Part shown: positions 13,830 to 21,750 of the stretch, piece after piece
Position numbering within the stretch: the stretch's first letter is position 1
Layout: every line of letters begins with the position of its first letter
DNA from: a virus
Length of the DNA: 22,871 nucleotides
IMG/VR virus record: IMGVR_UViG_3300009610_000095
Coordinates: 1 to 22,871 of that record
Direction: 5' to 3' (one strand)
The notes under the pieces: model-generated
Told to the model about the DNA's origin: nothing
Database searches by the model: none
Seen by the model: the letters and a program-made list of their open reading frames with translations, nothing else
Made by a program: the position numbers and the translations under genes

Positions 13830-16670
13830 ATGTCATATAATCCAGAAGCACATACTAGAACAAATAAGGCTATAGGTATAGCACAAGCTAACCCAACAGA
13901 TGCTAGGAGTTACTGGAGTGACAATATTATATATAGGTTATATAATAGTACTACTGAAGTGCTATTACACTTAGATAAGCCAGAATATAGAGTAGGGCAT
14001 TTCTCTGTTTATGTGAAGGATGGTGCAACAGTTAAGGAGTATTGGTTTCCTAATGTGACAGTAGATAGCCCACTTAATGATGCTGACTTAGTGGAAAAGA
14101 GTGGTGGAATACCAACACTAGATGCAGTATTAGGTGCCGGTGATACAGCTATAGGTAAGAATATAATATTAAAGAATACATTTGGTACTCCAATTATACA
14201 GTTAGATACAGATGCGTGGTTGGGGATAGTGTTAAAGTCAAATGCTGTTGCAGACCCTAGTTTTCACTATGTAGACTATAGAGGAATATCTATAGGTAAT
14301 CAGTATGGTTATTCTTCAGCATTATGGGGGCCAATTACAGATATAGAACAGAACCAACAGCTTAGGATGCCTAACCTAAATGGTGGTATAAGAACAATGC
14401 CTGTATCAATTAATGGTACATTTGCAGATGGTAATGGTAATATTATTGTTCCTACTGGTACTCCTGTTCTTACAGCTACACAGGTAGGATTTGGTAGTGG
14501 TGCTAATCTACTTACAGGTTCACCTAATCTTACATGGACAGATAGTATTAAACAGCTAAAGGCTTCTGGCTCATTTGCGGGGGTATCAGGTACGGAAGGG
14601 CCGATACTACTTATTGAGGGAACGATTAATCAGGGGAGTACAGCAGGATATAACCTACTTAGAGTTGATGCTATCTTAAATACCATAGGGGCGGCAAGTT
14701 CAAATATTGTCGAATTTCAGGTAAACGGTATGAATAGATTTTCAATGAATAGTTTAGGGTCGTTTGTATTCAGCGGTGACCATAAACCTACCTTTTCGGG
14801 TTCAGGTGCTATATTAAACCTTATTCCTAAAGTAGTTATTGAGATACCTACCAAAACACACCTTTACGGGATAAATTCTAACGTAGAATTTACAACTACT
14901 GCCCCTGCTTTAACCAACTATTATGCCTTTCATGCAAGGGCTGACATGAATGCAAGTTTTACTGGAGTGATAACAGACTTTGTATTATATAATGCAGTTA
15001 ATGGTATAAAAGGTGGTTCGACTATTACCAACGCTTACGGCTTTAAGGTTTCTGGCATAAGTCAAGGCATAAATAACTTTGGTTTTCATAGCAATTTGGT
15101 AGCGGCGGCAAACAAATGGAATTTATATATGGAAGGTACGGCAGCTAACTATCTTAATGGTAGTACATTGATTGGTAGTACCACTGACACAGGAGAGAAG
15201 CTGCAAGTAACAGGTAATGCTAAGATAACAAGTGTAGCTACATATGCTACTGGTAGCTATAAGGTAATGGTACATAATGCAACAACCTTTAGAGTGGAAT
15301 CGGTAGATGCTTCTGCGTTACCTACCACACTTACAGCTACACAGATAGGCTATGGTAGTGCGAGTAACCTGCTTACTGGTTCACCTGACCTTACATGGGA
15401 TGATACTGCCAAAATGCTGACAGTAAATGGTGCATTAAGAACCTTTACTACATCAGACGCTGCTAACTTATGGGTTAGTAGTGGTTCAGCCGGGAATGGT
15501 AGTAATATAGCAGCATACCAGTTTGGTGGGGCTACCAATATAATGCTCAGGATTGGTATGCGTGGAAGTACATCAGCACCTAACATTATACCGAGTTCAA
15601 ACTATGGTTCACTGATAATAGGTACACAGGATACAACAGTGTACCCTGCTGGTGGTACTCATGGGATATTCTCACAGTTGGTAATAAAGCCTTTGACCAT
15701 ATCAGGTACAGGTTCTACAGTAACCAATTCAGCTACTCTTTATATAGCAGGAGCTGCAACAGGTGCTACTCAAAACTATTCCTTATGGATACCTGCAGGG
15801 TTGAACCGTATTGATAACAAGCTGACAGTTGGTGGTGTCCTTAATACAGATGCAACTAACCTTGGAAGAATAAATTCACATAGCGATGCAAGTATCTATG
15901 GTCTTTATGTGAAAGCTTATAATAGTACTTACGCTGCCCGGATAGAAGGCGATGTGTATAGTAATCGTAATACGGGTGTATATGTCAATAAATGCTCACC
16001 TGCTATCAGGATAGAGAACTCAACACTTGGTCTTTACTATTATACCAATGTTTACCCACTTGCTTTTGACCCAGCTATAGAGACCTCTTGGGCTTTAGAG
16101 TTGTATGTGACGCCACCTGCATATGGAGTAGATTATCCTACACTTGTTCATGCCGCTTTGAAGATAAGGGAATATACACCTAACTATGCAGTGAGCATAG
16201 GAACGATAGAAGGCTTGAATGTTGAGGTGCGATATCAGGGAATAGATACCATTACTGTTGGCGGTGCAAGAGTAAGCTTACGCAAAATGTATGGTATTAA
16301 CCTAGCAATGAGCACAACTAATGGAACAGGGGGAGCTACACCCGGTTATGTGACTGATGCTTATTTTATTTATATGCCTGCTGGAGCGCTCATGGACAAC
16401 CCTACCTACTATACTAATGTGTGGGGCATTTATTCAGCTACACCGAGAGCTATGCATTACCTGAATAGTAGAGTAGGTATTAAGATACTGCCTGTAGAGG
16501 GAGCTAGTGGTTATGACCTTCATGTTAATGGTACTAGTAAGTTTGTTAATACAGTAAATCTTGCTACTAGTACAGCACCTGCATCTCCTGTTAATGGTGA
16601 TATATGGTATGATGGTACAAACTTGAAGATGCAGTTAGGTGGTACAACTAAGACATTCACAATAATATAA
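13830..16670 (+). CDS. Large tail fibre protein, mosaic, probable host-range determinant
   Basis: A 946-residue fibre. Residues 1-95 form an AT-coded base domain (VLLHLDKPEYRVGHFSVYV). Residues about 94-205 share a module with the product of 17320 (VLGAGDTAIGKNIILKN ... MPVSINGTFADGNG). A 28-residue unit, LTATQ-G-GS--NLLTGSP-LTW, occurs at residues 214-241 and again at 501-528. Between and after these are fibre repeats of known style (NLYMEGTAANYLNGSTLIGS ... EKLQVTGNAKI; ATLYIAGAATGATQNYSLW). The end (TAPASPVNGDIWYDGTNLKM) is the usual Bacteroidota-phage fibre terminus. No intramolecular chaperone protease was seen. Base composition changes along the gene: about 14566-15125 and parts of 15300-16480 are CG-richer than both ends, implying domain swapping. 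It lies in the same frame as the gene before it. Confidence 0.7.
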   Translation: MSYNPEAHTRTNKAIGIAQANPTDARSYWSDNIIYRLYNSTTEVLLHLDKPEYRVGHFSVYVKDGATVKEYWFPNVTVDSPLNDADLVEKSGGIPTLDAVLGAGDTAIGKNIILKNTFGTPIIQLDTDAWLGIVLKSNAVADPSFHYVDYRGISIGNQYGYSSALWGPITDIEQNQQLRMPNLNGGIRTMPVSINGTFADGNGNIIVPTGTPVLTATQVGFGSGANLLTGSPNLTWTDSIKQLKASGSFAGVSGTEGPILLIEGTINQGSTAGYNLLRVDAILNTIGAASSNIVEFQVNGMNRFSMNSLGSFVFSGDHKPTFSGSGAILNLIPKVVIEIPTKTHLYGINSNVEFTTTAPALTNYYAFHARADMNASFTGVITDFVLYNAVNGIKGGSTITNAYGFKVSGISQGINNFGFHSNLVAAANKWNLYMEGTAANYLNGSTLIGSTTDTGEKLQVTGNAKITSVATYATGSYKVMVHNATTFRVESVDASALPTTLTATQIGYGSASNLLTGSPDLTWDDTAKMLTVNGALRTFTTSDAANLWVSSGSAGNGSNIAAYQFGGATNIMLRIGMRGSTSAPNIIPSSNYGSLIIGTQDTTVYPAGGTHGIFSQLVIKPLTISGTGSTVTNSATLYIAGAATGATQNYSLWIPAGLNRIDNKLTVGGVLNTDATNLGRINSHSDASIYGLYVKAYNSTYAARIEGDVYSNRNTGVYVNKCSPAIRIENSTLGLYYYTNVYPLAFDPAIETSWALELYVTPPAYGVDYPTLVHAALKIREYTPNYAVSIGTIEGLNVEVRYQGIDTITVGGARVSLRKMYGINLAMSTTNGTGGATPGYVTDAYFIYMPAGALMDNPTYYTNVWGIYSATPRAMHYLNSRVGIKILPVEGASGYDLHVNGTSKFVNTVNLATSTAPASPVNGDIWYDGTNLKMQLGGTTKTFTII
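14469..14552 (+). repeat. 84-bp fibre repeat unit, copy 1
   Basis: Codes for LTATQVGFGSGANLLTGSPN and the following LTW-containing residues of the 946-aa fibre. It is the same length as, and about three quarters identical to, copy 2 at 15330-15413. It lies at the junction where the composition of the gene changes (about 14566). Confidence 0.65.
15330..15413 (+). repeat. 84-bp fibre repeat unit, copy 2
   Basis: Codes for LTATQIGYGSASNLLTGSPD and the following LTW-containing residues. It corresponds codon for codon to copy 1 at 14469-14552, 861 bases upstream. It is again close to a composition change, so the pair brackets an exchangeable segment of the fibre. Confidence 0.65.
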
Positions 16671-16671
16671 T

Positions 16672-16959
16672 ATGAAACTAGACTTTAATGTACCCATATA
16701 TGGGTTAGATGGACAGGCATTACCTAATGCTAATTTAGGTAAGTTATTAGCAGAGACTTTAGTACATCAACCAGAAGGTGATGTTATCAAGCTATATGAC
16801 TGGGGACTCAAGTTATATAATGGGGGTGTTATTGAAGTTGATAGAGCAGATCAACAATACCTTGAGAACTTCATTAAGAGTAGTAAGCAGATTACTCTGC
16901 TAGGTAAGAAGCAATTATTAGATATTGTTAATAGTACCAATGGTACTGAAAAAACTTAA
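16672..16959 (+). CDS. Small conserved phage protein after the tail fibre, function unknown
   Basis: A 95-residue protein, starting two bases after the fibre stop. It reads MKLDFNVPIYGLDGQALPNA, then NLGKLLAETLV, KLYDWGLKLYNGGVIEVDRA and a helical end (QQYLENFIKSSKQITLLGKK). I recognise this shape (short beta hairpin, 'N-L-G-K-L-L-A', 'L-Y-N-G--I-E-V-D') from small proteins found near tail genes of many phages; their role is not known to me. No signal peptide or membrane segment. It might be a chaperone or a small virion part. Confidence 0.55.
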   Translation: MKLDFNVPIYGLDGQALPNANLGKLLAETLVHQPEGDVIKLYDWGLKLYNGGVIEVDRADQQYLENFIKSSKQITLLGKKQLLDIVNSTNGTEKT

Positions 16960-16963
16960 TACT

Positions 16964-17323
16964 ATGAACTGTTATCCACCTTTAGATCAACAGCTTAGGA
17001 TGGTAAACTGGGAGATATGTAGAGCAAAGGAAGTAATTGCTCAAGCTAATAATACTATCGCTTATGGTAAGTACCTACAGATGGAAGTAGGAGTACATCC
17101 TAATGTGGTAGTAGGTGGTACTACTATCTCACTAGCTGGGTACAACATTAAGTCTGATACTATAAGAGTAGCGTTAGATGGTACTGCACTAATGAGAGAT
17201 AGGAATGATAGGATAACTTATGCTACACCTATATATGGTACTACTAACATAGTGTTGCACTTTAACCAGTTCTTTAACTTAGGACAGATATACGTAATAG
17301 AATTTACATACTACAATACATGA
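16964..17323 (+). CDS. Small beta-rich tail-region protein, unknown function
   Basis: A 119-residue protein starting MNCYPPLDQQLRMVNWEICR. The frame is open further up to an ATG at 16925, but that start would overlap the previous gene by 35 bases; the ATG at 16964, five bases after the preceding stop, fits the packing of the cluster better. A short helix is followed by a Gly/Val-rich stretch (GVHPNVVVGGTTISLAGYN) and beta strands to the end (NIVLHFNQFFNLGQIYVIEF). It may be a fibre-attachment or tip protein by position. The stop overlaps the next start (ATGA). Confidence 0.5.
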   Translation: MNCYPPLDQQLRMVNWEICRAKEVIAQANNTIAYGKYLQMEVGVHPNVVVGGTTISLAGYNIKSDTIRVALDGTALMRDRNDRITYATPIYGTTNIVLHFNQFFNLGQIYVIEFTYYNT

Positions 17324-18117
17324 AAAAGCTCCTTAGCGTCTTAGCCTTCTTTTTGAAGCTCTTCATAATAGGTGAAGTACTAGCTCAGTCTCCAGTAAAC
17401 TTTCCGGTAGTCACTAGTAATGGGTACTATAAGTATGGGTTTGTGGGAACAGATAGTGGATTTATATTTAAAGAAAGAGATACCTTTAGGACCAAATATC
17501 CTACTCTGATTAAGCACATAAATCATAGGTTCTACTATACTAATGGACTTGATAGCTCTTGGCATGAGCTTATAGGTAGTGGTATTGGTAGTGGTGGAGA
17601 TGACTGTGCTATACCATTGGATGAGGTATTAGCGGCAGGTAATACAGCTACAGGTAAGGATATAATATTAAAGAATGGAAGTGGTAAGTCAATCATAGTA
17701 GCCAATGCTACTTATGAACAACTAAATGTATATTCCAGTGATGACTATTCAGCGACATTAAGTAGCTATGAGTTGATGTTTGGAAATAATACAGGTGGCA
17801 TTATTAGTTTGAAGATGCCAGTCACTATAAATAATAGTGCTACACTTAGGCTACCAAGTTTACCTAGTTTTGCTACACGGACAATACCTATATCAGTCAA
17901 TGGACTATTTGCTGATGCTAATGGTGCTATAACAGGTGCTACTTTAGTATCTTCCCAAGGAGGTCTTTTACTACCTAAGATGACTGCTATACAGGCAGAA
18001 GCTATAGTCTCTCCAGAAGAAGGACTTATGATATATATTACAGGTGGTACTGGAACTACTATAATATCTAAAGGATGGTGGGGATTTGATGGTACTACAT
18101 GGGTAAAACTTAATTAA
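17320..18117 (+). CDS. Fibre-like protein with an N-terminal signal peptide
   Basis: A 265-residue protein. Residues 1-23 (MKKLLSVLAFFLKLFIIGEVLA) form a textbook Sec signal peptide, with likely cleavage before Gln-Ser. Residues about 98-203 share a module with the 946-aa fibre (VLAAGNTATGKDIILKNGSG ... IPISVNGLFADANG), evident also at DNA level (17611-17676 against 14110-14177). The C-terminus (GGLLLPKMTAIQAEAIVSPE ... GWWGFDGTTWVKLN) is the trimer-type end common to Bacteroidota phage fibres and surface proteins. A virion protein assembled in the cytoplasm should not need export. Either the protein goes to the cell envelope, for example to block superinfection or release polysaccharide, or the hydrophobic N-terminus serves as a membrane or tail anchor. 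Confidence 0.55.
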   Translation: MKKLLSVLAFFLKLFIIGEVLAQSPVNFPVVTSNGYYKYGFVGTDSGFIFKERDTFRTKYPTLIKHINHRFYYTNGLDSSWHELIGSGIGSGGDDCAIPLDEVLAAGNTATGKDIILKNGSGKSIIVANATYEQLNVYSSDDYSATLSSYELMFGNNTGGIISLKMPVTINNSATLRLPSLPSFATRTIPISVNGLFADANGAITGATLVSSQGGLLLPKMTAIQAEAIVSPEEGLMIYITGGTGTTIISKGWWGFDGTTWVKLN

Positions 18118-18118
18118 C

Positions 18119-19825
18119 ATGAGGATTATTATTCTACTTCTGCTTTGTTATAGTAGTTATAGTCAGGTAGGTACTTATGGATGGACTGGTGATATAGAAA
18201 TTTCACAGCGTGATTTAACAGATAATATACACCAATATAAGGTACTAGGCTATAAGGGAGTTAAATTCATATCTAGATGGACAGATGACCAACCTACTCT
18301 AGCAGATGAATCTCATACTCTGTTATTAACTAACTTGAAGATAATAACTGACTCTGGGCTTGAGGTTGTACTTCATACTTGGAAAGGGGACTATGCCCCT
18401 ATAGTATCTCCTAATAACTGGTTAGTAGGAGCAGGAGTACCTATATTCTTTACTACAGGTGGAAGCAAAGCTGGACCTTGGCCTGACTACTATGATGCAG
18501 ACTATATCTTCTACTCTGACAGATATGATAGAACTCTAGCTGATAGTTTGAAAGCTTATATAATTAGGTATCCTACTTTCGCTAGTAGGTTTAAAGGATG
18601 GTTTAGTAGTCATGGTAGTACAGGAGATGAAGGGCCAATTAAAGGAGTTGCTCCACCACCTTATGATGATATAGATAATGATGCTACATGGTTTCTATAT
18701 GTACAGGATAGACTGGACTTGACTTTTGCTAGGCTAGCTGGAGTTAGACCTTTAGCTCTTAATCCAGGTAATGATGCAGAGAATCTTCTAGTGTATCACA
18801 CTAGATACCCAGGAGTGATATTCAAGCATGGTGATGCTTCACATGGTTATCCTGTTAATGGAGAGACTTATAGTATTAACTGGCTACCTAGTAACTACTT
18901 TGGAGAGTTTGATATACCAGTAAAGAATAGTCCTTACCCTGCTGACCAGTTTCAATGTATAAGAAGCTTCTTATCTTTGAAGAGGGCTAATGGACAGTTC
19001 TTTGATACTTGGGCATATCTTAGTCATACACCTTATATGGCAGCCTTTCTTAATAAGTACTCTAATCAGTTTAATCCTGTAACTGCTAATAAGGGATTTG
19101 TGGCACTTGCAGAGAAGGTTAACTTCTTAGATAGTGTGAACTATCCTGAATCCACATGGGGACAAGTCTTTACTGATGATGCTACTTATTGGGGGCAAAT
19201 AGCCTTTGTTAATGGTAGTGCTGATGATACCTTTCAGAAGCAAATTAGATATGTGAATGTAGCTTATAATAATAGAAACTTATCTAGGGTAGCTGCATTT
19301 CAGGCAGCAGGGTATAAGTTATTACCTATACCTATAGTTAGTGAAGACCAGTTGAACTACGATAATGATATATGCTGGTACTGTGTTCAGAACTATAGTT
19401 TGAATATGACACAGATGTTAGTGTTTGAGACTTCTACTGGAGCATTAAGGATAGATGGTGGTAGCCTATTTGGAAGGAATGCTAGGATACCTAAGCTGTA
19501 TGATGGGAAGACAGCATTATACTTTGATATTGATGATAACCTTATAGTTACTCCTGGGAGTGATGTTATACAAGTTAAGGTAACTTATAAGGATAGTGGT
19601 TATGCAGAGTGGGGAATAGGGCAAGCATCTAGGTGTGGTACTACTAATTATACAGTAATTAATACTAATACTAACCTATGGAATACTGTAACCTTTAACC
19701 TAGGTAGTTTTAGGAAGGGTAACAAGATGCCTAGGGTGGTAGCTGCTGATTTGGTTATAGAGGTATTTAGTGGTGGTGCTTTCCCAATAGATATGGTGGA
19801 AGTTGAAAACCTATCTAAGCCCTAA
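18119..19825 (+). CDS. Probable secreted TIM-barrel glycoside hydrolase with C-terminal beta domain
   Basis: A 568-residue protein starting with a short hydrophobic signal peptide (MRIIILLLLCYSSYSQ). Residues 18-340 follow the strand order of clan-A-like barrels: GVKFISRW (48-54), LEVVLHTWKGD (81-91), a strand ending in SSHGSTGDEGP (163-173), PLALNP (211-216), VIFKHGD (233-239), then NYFGEFD (259-265). Glu171 and Glu263 are candidates for the acid/base and nucleophile, by analogy with beta-galactosidase or related families. Residues about 430-568 form a beta-sandwich typical of carbohydrate-binding domains (FDIDDNLIVTPGSDVIQVKV). It may degrade capsule or surface glycan. It starts one base after the previous stop. 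The family is not identified, and the fold assignment is from pattern only. Confidence 0.5.
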   Translation: MRIIILLLLCYSSYSQVGTYGWTGDIEISQRDLTDNIHQYKVLGYKGVKFISRWTDDQPTLADESHTLLLTNLKIITDSGLEVVLHTWKGDYAPIVSPNNWLVGAGVPIFFTTGGSKAGPWPDYYDADYIFYSDRYDRTLADSLKAYIIRYPTFASRFKGWFSSHGSTGDEGPIKGVAPPPYDDIDNDATWFLYVQDRLDLTFARLAGVRPLALNPGNDAENLLVYHTRYPGVIFKHGDASHGYPVNGETYSINWLPSNYFGEFDIPVKNSPYPADQFQCIRSFLSLKRANGQFFDTWAYLSHTPYMAAFLNKYSNQFNPVTANKGFVALAEKVNFLDSVNYPESTWGQVFTDDATYWGQIAFVNGSADDTFQKQIRYVNVAYNNRNLSRVAAFQAAGYKLLPIPIVSEDQLNYDNDICWYCVQNYSLNMTQMLVFETSTGALRIDGGSLFGRNARIPKLYDGKTALYFDIDDNLIVTPGSDVIQVKVTYKDSGYAEWGIGQASRCGTTNYTVINTNTNLWNTVTFNLGSFRKGNKMPRVVAADLVIEVFSGGAFPIDMVEVENLSKP

Positions 19826-19900
19826 AAATGTGTGCATATATAATATGGTGTAAGAAAAATAATTATATTTAGTTATAGACTAAATCAGAAATCTAATTAT
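19826..19900 (+). promoter_or_regulatory. 75-bp AT-rich gap with hairpin, flanking direct repeats and promoter-like box
   Basis: The longest gap in the right half. TTTAGT (19868-19873) and ACTAAA (19879-19884) form a perfect six-pair hairpin around TATAG. TAATTATAT occurs on both sides, at 19860-19868 and 19894-19902, the second covering the next start codon. TATAAT lies at 19839-19844. No T-run follows the hairpin, so it is not a clear terminator. A promoter or translational operator for the gene at 19901 is possible. Confidence 0.35.
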
Positions 19901-21013
19901 ATGAAAGTGAGAACCTACAGAGTACACCCATTTGTTGAGGTAAAAATAGTAGAGCAGGATTGCTCTGGAGATGTAACTGCTAAACCACCACTTGCAGGGT
20001 TATGTATAAGGCAAGATGAATGGTTTAACAGTGAGAATCCTAATATTGAATTTCTTACTAACGTAGATAATGTAGTGATAAGGCAATACATGAAAGATGT
20101 GTGGCCAGATGAAAATAGGTTTAACTTTAGTGTACTGAATGAGTGGAGAGAATGGAGAGAAGCAATGAAGTTAAGAGGTCTGGATATACACTTCAAACTA
20201 AGGCTTATATCAGGAGTGTTTGCGCCTAACTGGATGATGACTCAATGTGGGAAGTTTCCACTAGAAAAGAGTGGCTTTGAAACTACACCTGGATTTGAGG
20301 ATGCTAGTGACTATTGTGTTAAGTTCTGGACTGATGAATATATGACCTTGTGGGAAAGGTTGATGCAGGAGTTATCTACTCAATTTGATGATGCAGAGTT
20401 TCTAAGTGAAGTAATCATGACAGCTTCAGGGCCAGGTACAGGAGAACCTATGATCTTTGGAATAGGTAATGATGGAGATGACCTAGTAAGACTAAACCAA
20501 TATATAAGTGCTGGTTTAACAAGTGAGAACTTGGAAGCTTGCTTATATAGAAGCATAGATAGTATGGCTGCTTTTCAAAGAACTAATATAGGTATGGCAC
20601 TTACTCAGTTTGAACATATAACTATTCCATTCTTCAAAGAGATAGAGACCAGTAAAGAGATAGGGGACTATATGGCTAATAGGTATGGGAGTAGGTGTAT
20701 ATTAGGAAATAATGGGTTAAGGACAGATCATGGTCCAAATGGACCTGCTTGGACTGCTCCTCATGGAGATATGTGGAAGTTACAGATGTTCTATATTAAG
20801 ATGGCAATAAAGTATGGTAGTAGGATATATAATCAGACAGCCTCTGTTAATAATATGGGTGGTTGGGAAAATATGGTTGAGGTTCTAGATAGGGGACTGA
20901 CATTTCAGGACTGCTTGCTAGAACTACCAAATCAGGAAGCAGATATAAAGAAACATCTTACACCACAACAGCTTAGTTACTATAGTAGAGAATATAAAGC
21001 TAATGTTGTATGA
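19901..21013 (+). CDS. Putative TIM-barrel glycoside hydrolase-like protein, no signal peptide
   Basis: A 370-residue protein with barrel-like features: DIHFKLRLISGVFAPNWM (95-112), a strand ending in TASGPGTGEP (174-183) and a later strand with ALTQFEHI (233-240). Glu182 in 'SGPGTGEP' parallels 'STGDEGP' in the protein of the preceding gene, so both may share the site of a catalytic acid. An N-terminal 30-residue extension (VRTYRVHPFVEVKIVEQD) could be a docking strand to the virion. Trp/Met/Gly-rich surfaces (MGGWENMVEV) suggest a sugar-binding groove. Unlike its neighbour it lacks a signal peptide, so it may be virion-bound. It starts after a 75-base gap and its stop overlaps the nuclease start (ATGA). 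Confidence 0.45.
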   Translation: MKVRTYRVHPFVEVKIVEQDCSGDVTAKPPLAGLCIRQDEWFNSENPNIEFLTNVDNVVIRQYMKDVWPDENRFNFSVLNEWREWREAMKLRGLDIHFKLRLISGVFAPNWMMTQCGKFPLEKSGFETTPGFEDASDYCVKFWTDEYMTLWERLMQELSTQFDDAEFLSEVIMTASGPGTGEPMIFGIGNDGDDLVRLNQYISAGLTSENLEACLYRSIDSMAAFQRTNIGMALTQFEHITIPFFKEIETSKEIGDYMANRYGSRCILGNNGLRTDHGPNGPAWTAPHGDMWKLQMFYIKMAIKYGSRIYNQTASVNNMGGWENMVEVLDRGLTFQDCLLELPNQEADIKKHLTPQQLSYYSREYKANVV

Positions 21014-21750
21014 TTAATACAAAGCAAATAGGGACTAATGCAAAGAAGATGTTCTCACCACTTAAGTTTGAGGCAAAGAGACACCTCTACTATATCATGC
21101 ACAGCAATGGATATATGGAGTATCTACCTTCTGTATCTAGTAAGGTAGAGAGCTATGTACCACCATTTGATATGAATAAGTGGCTACCACTATGTGCTAG
21201 GAAGGAAGGTATGAGTGAAGCTGAACTAGCTCATAAATGGCAGACTATAAATAAGTTAGCCTGTGACTTAGGTACAGAGACACATAAATGGCTAGAGAAG
21301 TGGGATGGGTTTAAGACTCCTAATACGCCACAAAAGGAAGCAGGAGTATTATTCTTGAAGTCAATTCAGAATAGATATACTATTATAGCTAAAGAGTTAA
21401 GAATGTATCACAGGAAGTACAAGTATGCGGGGACTTGTGACTTACTCCTGTATGATAGATATAGTGATAGCCTAGTACTTGCGGACTATAAGACAAATGG
21501 AGACTTATTCAAGACCTTTGATATGATGAATGCTCCTTTCGGTTATCTGCAATCTCACCCATATAATCATTACCAGATACAGTTATCCCTATATAACATC
21601 CTTCTGGAACAACTAGGCTATCCTGTTTCTAATAGGTTGATAGTACACCTAGACTCATTAGGACAGTATAGGACTTATGATGCCTATTACTTTAGGAATG
21701 AGCTTGTAGGTGAATTAGATAGAAAACTTAAAACCAAACTGGCAGCATGA
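21010..21750 (+). CDS. PD-(D/E)XK nuclease of the RecB/Cas4 type
   Basis: A 246-residue protein with the ordered motifs of this nuclease superfamily: GTETHKWLE (G88, H92), a Glu at 129 in KELRMY, the metal-binding Asp144 in GTCDLLL, the D-x-K pair Asp159/Lys161 in ADYKTN, and the downstream Q-x3-Y (Gln191, Tyr195) in QIQLSLY. This full set (H, E, D, D-x-K, Q-x3-Y) supports an active enzyme. RecB-family nucleases act in recombination or DNA end processing. The position inside the structural block suggests a role in genome packaging, head completion or degradation of host or competing DNA. No Fe-S cysteines of Cas4 type are seen. Overlaps on both sides are ATGA. Confidence 0.75.
   Translation: MINTKQIGTNAKKMFSPLKFEAKRHLYYIMHSNGYMEYLPSVSSKVESYVPPFDMNKWLPLCARKEGMSEAELAHKWQTINKLACDLGTETHKWLEKWDGFKTPNTPQKEAGVLFLKSIQNRYTIIAKELRMYHRKYKYAGTCDLLLYDRYSDSLVLADYKTNGDLFKTFDMMNAPFGYLQSHPYNHYQIQLSLYNILLEQLGYPVSNRLIVHLDSLGQYRTYDAYYFRNELVGELDRKLKTKLAA

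Noticed and set aside
9827-16670. Diversity-generating retroelement acting on the fibre genes
   Set aside because: No reverse transcriptase gene and no template/variable repeat pair with adenine-specific differences was seen within the window; the parts could lie outside it.
16925-16963. Start at 16925 for the gene ending at 17323
   Set aside because: It would overlap the preceding gene by 35 bases and add an unlikely peptide; ATG at 16964 lies five bases after the preceding stop, as is usual in this cluster.
19868-19884. Hairpin as intrinsic terminator of the 568-aa gene
   Set aside because: The stem is short and AT-rich and no T-run follows it, unlike the clear terminators at 3668 and 6785.
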